Source: Deltaproteobacteria bacterium UBA6601
GTDB lineage: Bacteria > Myxococcota_A > UBA796 > UBA9615
Assembly: GCA_002433485.1 (NCBI GenBank)
Contig: DJIF01000144.1
Location: 1-26,071, forward strand
DNA length: 26,071 nt
Direction: 5' to 3'
Part shown: positions 21,226 through 26,071 of the stretch, piece after piece
Layout of the letters: the number at the start of each line of letters is the position of its first letter
Position numbering within the stretch: position 1 is the stretch's first letter
Translations under genes and position numbers: made by a program
Notes under the pieces: generated by a model
Databases searched by the model: none
What the model saw: only the letters and a program-made list of their open reading frames with translations
Told to the model about the DNA's origin: nothing

Positions 21226-23583
21226 ATGAGCAGCTTCGTCGACGGCCTTAACGATGCCCAGCGTGAGGCAGTCTGCCACGGCGGCGGCCCGATGCTGGTG
21301 CTTGCTGGGGCCGGCTCTGGCAAGACCCGGGTTCTGACCCTGCGCATCGCCTGGCTGATCAGGGAGCTGGGAGTTCGCCCCTGGGAGCTGCTTGCGGTCA
21401 CCTTTACCAACAAGGCCGCCGGCGAGATGAAGGACCGCATCGAAGGGGTACTGGGAGCCGAAGCAAGGGACTGCTGGGTATCGACCTTCCACTCCAGCTG
21501 CCTGCGGATCCTGCGCCGCGACATCGAGCGGATCGAAGGCTACAGCTCGGACTTCGTCATCTACGATGACCGAGATAGCAAAGAGTTGGTGAAACGCATC
21601 GTCAAGGAGGCCAAGCTGCCTTCTTCGGTAAACCCGAGAGCCATCTCCTCAGCCATCGATCGCGCCAAGAACGACTGCTTGAGCGCCGATGAATTGGAGG
21701 CCCAAAAGCGCAGCGACCTGCCTCCACGCACCGCTGAGATGTACCGCGTCTATCAACAGCGACTGCAGTCCAGCAACGCGGTCGACTTTGGCGACCTGAT
21801 TCTGCTGACCATCCGCCTCTTTGAGCAGCACCCAGAGGTCCTGGAGCGCTATCGCAAGCGCTTTAGTCACCTACTCGTCGACGAATACCAGGACACCAAC
21901 CACAGCCAATACCGACTGCTGCGCCTACTCGCCGACCACGGCGAGCGAAACATCACCGTGGTTGGCGACGAAGACCAGAGTATCTATTCTTTTCGCGGCG
22001 CTGACATCCGCAACATCCTGGACTTCGAACGGGACTTCCCTGGCGCCCGAGTGGTTCGACTGGAACGCAACTACCGCTCTACAGAGACCATCCTCAAGGC
22101 GGCAACTGCAGTGGTGGAGCGAAACACGGAGCGCAAGGGCAAGGTGCTGTGGACCGAGCTTGGCGGCGGCGACCTCATCCACCTACGACTCAGCCACGAT
22201 GACCGGGAAGAAGCTCGAGCTGCGGTCGAACTGGCTCGCCAGGAACTTGGCGCAGGCAGCAGACCTGCAGATATTGCGGTGTTCTTCCGAACCAACGCAC
22301 AGAGTCGTCTGCTGGAAGAAGAATTCCTAAGCTCTCGGCTGCCCTTCGTCCTGCTGGGAGGCCAGCGGTTCTACGAACGGCGCGAGGTCAAGGATGCAAT
22401 GGCCTACGTCAAGTTGCTGGTCAACGCACGCGACGAGGTCTCCTTACTGCGCATCATTAATAAGCCAGCAAGAGGGATCGGTGGCAAGACCCTCGGTGAC
22501 CTGGCTCAGGTCGCCGCCCGCAAGGGGGTCAGCCTATGGGAAGCAGTGGTGCGGCTGAGCGAAGACGAGTCCTACAGTTCACGGGCTCGAAAGGCACTAT
22601 TTGGCTTCAAAGAGCTGATCATTGGCCTACGTCAGGCCGCCTTCGAGCTGCCGCTGCCCCGCGCGCTCAGCGCTGTGCTTGAGCGCAGTGGCCTGCGCGC
22701 ACAGCTGGAGGATGACGGTTCCTTCGAAGCGCAGAGCCGACTCGCCAACCTTGACGAGTTGCTTGCCGCAACCGCTGACTACGCCGCAATGACACCGCCC
22801 GAGGGGCTAACCACCTTTCTCGATCGAGTCGCACTGGTCTCGGACACCGACAAGCTGGAGAGCACGGACGACAGCGATGACCGGGGTCGGATTACTTTGA
22901 TGACGGTCCACTCTGCCAAAGGCCTGGAATTCCCGGCGGTCATCGTGGTTGGCATGGACGAAGGTCTCTTCCCTCATGCCCGCTCCTCGACCTTTCAGCG
23001 CGAACTCGAAGAAGAACGACGCCTGGCCTACGTGGCGATCACCCGGGCCAAACAACGCCTTTACCTGCTCCGTGCCCGGCGGAGGCCAGCTGCTGGAGCG
23101 ATGGGCTATGAAGCGACACGCCCCTCACGCTTTCTAAAGGACATTCCTCGCGAGTTGCTGACCGGTGCTAGCGTTCAGGCCCTCGGCCCGACGTCGCTGC
23201 GACGAGGGCCCGAGCAGCCAGGCGAGAGCTGGGTCGACTACGACCGGCCGAGGGATCGGCCAAGCGCGAGCCGGGCTCCCCCACAAGGAGCCCAAGCAGG
23301 ATTCCGCTCGCGATTCTCCCGCTCAACACCCAGCGGTGTCTCAGCAGCACCAGCCGCTGCCCCTAAACCCTCAACAAACGAACCGCGGGTGGTAATGGAC
23401 GGCGACGATGCCGAGAGCCTGCTGGGAGTCGGGACCCGGGTCCTTCATCCAACCTTTGGTGAAGGCGAAATTCGGAATCTCGACGGCCCACCAGACAACC
23501 AAAGAGCGACGGTGTTCTTCCGAAAGGGTGGCAACAAGCGCCTCTACCTGCGCTTCGCCAACCTCGAGATCCTGAGCCGTTAG
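21226..23583 (+). CDS. pcrA: UvrD/PcrA-type 3'-5' DNA helicase
   Basis: A 785-residue superfamily 1A helicase that unwinds DNA with ATP in nucleotide-excision and mismatch repair and removes RecA from DNA. Seen in order: Q motif LNDAQREAV, Walker A GAGSGKT (28-34), TFTNKAAGEMKDRI (motif Ia), Walker B LLVDEYQDTN, motif III GDEDQSIYSFRGAD, motif IV RLERNYRSTETIL, motif V TLMTVHSAKGLEFPAVIVVG, motif VI EEERRLAYVAITRAKQRLYL. After a linker of about 110 residues rich in Pro, Arg and Ser comes a Tudor-like C-terminal domain (VGTRVLHPTFGEGEIRNLDG), which in PcrA contacts RNA polymerase. Length and domains are normal. It follows glmU by 6 bases and could equally be called uvrD. A linker this long is a little unusual. 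Confidence 0.95.
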   Translation: MSSFVDGLNDAQREAVCHGGGPMLVLAGAGSGKTRVLTLRIAWLIRELGVRPWELLAVTFTNKAAGEMKDRIEGVLGAEARDCWVSTFHSSCLRILRRDIERIEGYSSDFVIYDDRDSKELVKRIVKEAKLPSSVNPRAISSAIDRAKNDCLSADELEAQKRSDLPPRTAEMYRVYQQRLQSSNAVDFGDLILLTIRLFEQHPEVLERYRKRFSHLLVDEYQDTNHSQYRLLRLLADHGERNITVVGDEDQSIYSFRGADIRNILDFERDFPGARVVRLERNYRSTETILKAATAVVERNTERKGKVLWTELGGGDLIHLRLSHDDREEARAAVELARQELGAGSRPADIAVFFRTNAQSRLLEEEFLSSRLPFVLLGGQRFYERREVKDAMAYVKLLVNARDEVSLLRIINKPARGIGGKTLGDLAQVAARKGVSLWEAVVRLSEDESYSSRARKALFGFKELIIGLRQAAFELPLPRALSAVLERSGLRAQLEDDGSFEAQSRLANLDELLAATADYAAMTPPEGLTTFLDRVALVSDTDKLESTDDSDDRGRITLMTVHSAKGLEFPAVIVVGMDEGLFPHARSSTFQRELEEERRLAYVAITRAKQRLYLLRARRRPAAGAMGYEATRPSRFLKDIPRELLTGASVQALGPTSLRRGPEQPGESWVDYDRPRDRPSASRAPPQGAQAGFRSRFSRSTPSGVSAAPAAAPKPSTNEPRVVMDGDDAESLLGVGTRVLHPTFGEGEIRNLDGPPDNQRATVFFRKGGNKRLYLRFANLEILSR

Positions 23584-23742
23584 ACCCCTCCGAACTGCCC
23601 CGACCCCCTTGCAGGCCGGCATTCTGGCGCCTAATTCGGAACATGTAAGCCGCTGCTCGGGAAGAACCCCTGTGGTAGCATCGCTTGCCGATTCACCCGA
23701 CTCCGGCCGTAGGGCTGAGTCACAGCGTCCGGATGCTGCTCT

Positions 23743-25287
23743 TTGGTCATTACCTGTCCCAGCTGTAGTGATCGCTATCGCCTTAGCCCCGACCGACTAA
23801 AGGGGAAGGGTGCAAAGATCACCTGCCCGTCTTGCAACCACCTGTTTGTGGTCTTCGCCGAAGAGCTGGACACTGGTAAAGAAACAAAGAAGCAGAATGA
23901 CACAGCCACTACTACCGGTGCCTTCCGCGCAGTAGGTGTTCAGGAAGAGCTGAGCTCTCCAACCACAACCGGCTCCATTCGGGTCGTAGCGCCAGGCCCT
24001 AGAGGTAGCAAGCGGCGCTCTGAAGTGACCACCGTCAACACCTCATCCAATCAGATTGAAACCCTTTCACCGAAGGTTTCAGAACCTGCAGCAACAGAGG
24101 AAGCCGCTGAGTTGGCGGCCGACCTCAAGGCTTCCGAGCTCGACTTTCGTGAGGTCGGGATTGTCACCTGGAAGGTCAAGGTCGCCATTGGCCTTGTCTA
24201 CGACTTCAGCGACATCATGACGCTGAAGAAATATCTAGCCGACCAGAAGGTAACCCCCGAAGACCTCATCAGTCACAACGCCAAAGACTGGGTGCGTATC
24301 GGCGATATCGAAGATCTGGATGGCCACTTTGTCAGCACCTGGAAGGCTGCAAGAGCCGCCCAGAAGAAAAGCGGTGAGAAGAGCAGTAAGACCAAGAACA
24401 AGCCGACCTCCAATCAGGACAGCGAGGCTAAAGAGGCCATGGCTGCCGCCAGCCGCGAAGTCGATGCGGCCCGCAGTAACTTCAGCCCTAATCTCGAAGA
24501 CCCCTTTGCCAAAGCAAGAGATCAGCGTCGCTCTGGCCAGGGACGCCGCAAAGCCCCAGCCAAAGAAAAACCAAGCAGCGGGCTTCCGATGGGTGCTATT
24601 GCAGCGCTCCTGGTAGTCGGCCTGATCGCTGTGGGCATAGCGCTGTTTCCGCCAGGCGCCGACGACCTCGCACCTGCTTCCCCAGCGCCGATCAGCGAGG
24701 ACGGCGCGTCCGATGCATCGGTCGTGAGCGTCGATGAGGCCGACATGGAGGCCCACCGCGACAAGGTACGCAAGAAGATCCGCGAGGACATGAAGCGCCG
24801 CCAACAGGAAATCCAAGCCGGTATGGAAGAGGAGAACCCGGGAATCGGCGAGGAGGGCGAGCCGGACCCCCTAGAAGAGGCCATGCGCAAAGCCCGCAGG
24901 GTACCGGTCCGACCCAGCGAGCAGCGCCCGACCCCAAACCAAACCGACGCAAAGGGCTTCCGCAAGCCGATCCTTCGGCCGACTCAGACGGCCACAAAGC
25001 AAGCAACCAGCCGGCCGGCGTCGCAAGGTTCGGCACAGGTGACCTCACACGAAACCAGAGATCCGGGCAGGCTCTATTACGACAACGGTCGGCGAGCCAT
25101 GGAACGCAAGAACTACGGTTCAGCCCTCAAGATGTTCCAGACTTCGGTCGATAAGTCCCCCAACTGTGGTTCCTGTTGGGAAGGGCTCGGCTCGGCTTAT
25201 CAGATCCTCGGAGAGACGCAGAAGGCAGCTGAGGCCTTCAAAAAGGCAGAAGAACTTGGAGTGCCGGTGAACGCAGCCAGACCCTGA
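23743..25287 (+). CDS. Zinc-ribbon / GYF-like / membrane / TPR protein (AgmX/GltJ-like head)
   Basis: A 514-residue protein from TTG 23743 (GGA 9 bases upstream). There is no ATG near the zinc ribbon, and TTG gives the family N-terminus. Residues 1-37 form an MJ0042-type zinc ribbon with Cys 5, 8, 28 and 31. Residues about 141-195 are a GYF-like domain (IGLVYDFSDIMTLKKYLADQ, then DLISHNAKDWVRIGDIEDL). Residues about 280-303 are one membrane helix (MGAIAALLVVGLIAVGIALF). Charged helices follow (residues about 320-390), then C-terminal TPR-like repeats in the periplasm (residues about 440-510: YYDNGRRAMERKNYGSALKM, CGSCWEGLGSAYQILGETQK). AgmX/GltJ of Myxococcus begins with the same cytoplasmic zinc ribbon and GYF pair and binds the polarity switch MglA; whether this one does is inference. 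A weak TAGCAT -10 is at 23676-23681. Confidence 0.87.
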   Translation: MVITCPSCSDRYRLSPDRLKGKGAKITCPSCNHLFVVFAEELDTGKETKKQNDTATTTGAFRAVGVQEELSSPTTTGSIRVVAPGPRGSKRRSEVTTVNTSSNQIETLSPKVSEPAATEEAAELAADLKASELDFREVGIVTWKVKVAIGLVYDFSDIMTLKKYLADQKVTPEDLISHNAKDWVRIGDIEDLDGHFVSTWKAARAAQKKSGEKSSKTKNKPTSNQDSEAKEAMAAASREVDAARSNFSPNLEDPFAKARDQRRSGQGRRKAPAKEKPSSGLPMGAIAALLVVGLIAVGIALFPPGADDLAPASPAPISEDGASDASVVSVDEADMEAHRDKVRKKIREDMKRRQQEIQAGMEEENPGIGEEGEPDPLEEAMRKARRVPVRPSEQRPTPNQTDAKGFRKPILRPTQTATKQATSRPASQGSAQVTSHETRDPGRLYYDNGRRAMERKNYGSALKMFQTSVDKSPNCGSCWEGLGSAYQILGETQKAAEAFKKAEELGVPVNAARP

Positions 25288-25331
25288 ACTCAGCAGGATC
25301 TGGCCTGCCCTCTCACCAGGGAGCCTAGCGA

Positions 25332-26071
25332 TTGCGCATCATCTGTCCGAAATGTGCCACTGAGTATTACCTCGAGGCCGATCAGCTAGCGCCGGAAGGT
25401 ACTGCCGTGCAGTGCTCGGCCTGCGACCACACCTTTACCGCTGATCCTGAAGGCCATGTTTATTCAAACTCTGGTGAGGACGAAGAGACTCTCAGCGAAG
25501 ACCACACCATCCAATCGCAGGCTCCCCCTGAGCCGGAGGCTCCCCCTGAGCCGGAGACTCCAGCTGCCCCGCCAGCGCCTTCACCACCCCAAGCTGGCCA
25601 GCTATTTCTCGCCCAGCGCGGCCGGGTCTACAAGGTCCGGGACATGGCAGACCTGCTGCGCTGGATCATTGAAAAGCGGGTACTGCCCAGTGACCAGATA
25701 AGTCACGATGGAGAGACTTGGAGGCAAGTCTCCAGTATTCCGGAATGTCGGCCCTTCTTCGCCATCCTCGACGAACTCAAGAGCGTACGGGAAGAACCCA
25801 AAACAACACCGCAACCTGAGACCAAGTCAGCTGAGCCTGAAGAAGGAGAAGTGACTGAACCTGAACAAACAGCTGGAGGGGAAGGACTTGCTGAATCAAC
25901 GCAAGATGCTGGAGCCGAAGCTTCGGCGCAGCCTGATGATGCCCGTTTCGACCCGGACGAGGTGGCCGCAACCCAGACCGATGGAGATGAGGCTGCTGCC
26001 TCTGCAGTAACCGAGACCTTCGAGCCAAGCGTTAGCAGCGATGGCGGCTACCAGGCCGCTGATGGCGGCTA
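25332..26071 (+). CDS. Second zinc-ribbon / GYF-like protein, C-terminus cut by window edge
   Basis: The frame is open from TTG 25332 to the end of the window (246 codons), with GGGAG 8 bases upstream. Residues 1-35 form a zinc ribbon with Cys 5, 8, 28 and 31, the same spacing as the preceding protein. A Pro/Glu linker with two perfect APPEPE units follows. Residues about 88-145 are a GYF-like domain (RGRVYKVRDMADLLRWIIEK, then QISHDGETWRQVSSIPE) that aligns with the neighbour's. The remaining visible 100 residues are an acidic low-complexity linker rich in Glu, Ala, Thr and Asp. By analogy with its neighbour and with AgmX/GltJ, a membrane helix and periplasmic domain may lie beyond the edge, but this cannot be seen. 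The 44-base gap after the previous gene suggests one operon and a gene duplication. Confidence 0.85.
   Translation, partial: MRIICPKCATEYYLEADQLAPEGTAVQCSACDHTFTADPEGHVYSNSGEDEETLSEDHTIQSQAPPEPEAPPEPETPAAPPAPSPPQAGQLFLAQRGRVYKVRDMADLLRWIIEKRVLPSDQISHDGETWRQVSSIPECRPFFAILDELKSVREEPKTTPQPETKSAEPEEGEVTEPEQTAGGEGLAESTQDAGAEASAQPDDARFDPDEVAATQTDGDEAAASAVTETFEPSVSSDGGYQAADGG
25521..25556 (+). repeat. Perfect 18-bp tandem duplication (APPEPE)
   Basis: The 18 bases at 25521-25538 are repeated exactly at 25539-25556, coding for APPEPE twice in the linker between the zinc ribbon and GYF-like domain. Perfect identity indicates a recent slippage event. It lengthens a flexible tether. Confidence 0.9.
26040..26071 (+). 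repeat. 11-bp direct repeat at window edge
   Basis: GATGGCGGCTA occurs at 26040-26050 and 26061-26071, a period of 21 bases coding DGGYQAA then DGGY. It may be the beginning of a longer seven-residue repeat array that continues past the window, but only two units are visible. Confidence 0.6.

Overview
The window is a gene-dense, high-GC bacterial chromosome segment. Codons mostly end in G or C, GTG and TTG starts are common, and neighbouring genes are tightly packed. The protein set points to a myxobacterium-like (Myxococcota / former Deltaproteobacteria) organism. It holds many unrelated lipoproteins, one with an Asp-Ser tandem spacer, a protein with a MYXO-CTERM-like tail, an FHA protein, and two proteins joining an MJ0042-type zinc ribbon to a GYF-like domain, as in gliding-motility protein AgmX/GltJ. 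I saw no transposase, integrase, phage gene, tRNA, rRNA or CRISPR array. This lineage assignment is inference from content.

Layout. Positions 1-1009 (minus) carry two adjacent single-pass membrane proteins of similar design, one cut by the window edge. Positions 1193-5865 (minus) form a lipoprotein / PEP-synthase-like enzyme / lipoprotein operon; the enzyme resembles rifampicin phosphotransferase and probably starts at a CTG codon overlapping the upstream stop. Positions 6025-6653 (plus) hold an FHA protein coupled to a small helical protein. Positions 6629-8550 (minus) hold two coupled lipoproteins, one with the Asp-Ser repeat. Positions 8666-11066 (minus) are an S-adenosylhomocysteine module: operator palindrome, ArsR-methyltransferase regulator, ahcY and a strong terminator hairpin.

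Positions 11169-15566 (plus) hold a small unknown gene, an alpha/beta-hydrolase lipoprotein, then xseB, a short-chain prenyl synthase gene and tlyA. Positions 15613-16404 (plus) encode a lipoprotein facing ssb (16457-16924, minus). Positions 17179-23583 (plus) hold an outer-membrane barrel protein with an acidic tail, an NTF2-like lipoprotein, glmU and a UvrD/PcrA helicase. Positions 23743-26071 (plus) hold the two zinc-ribbon/GYF-like proteins, the second running off the window.

Most striking observations: (i) XseB carries an extra C-terminal tail ending in an SSB-like acidic tip, PDDDEIPF, and the SSB encoded 2.6 kb away ends in SDDEDIPF. (ii) Two tandem ZnR-GYF-like proteins suggest a polar or envelope-spanning machine. 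(iii) The regulator-ahcY pair has a perfect inverted repeat as candidate operator. (iv) A PEP-synthase-like enzyme is embedded between lipoprotein genes.
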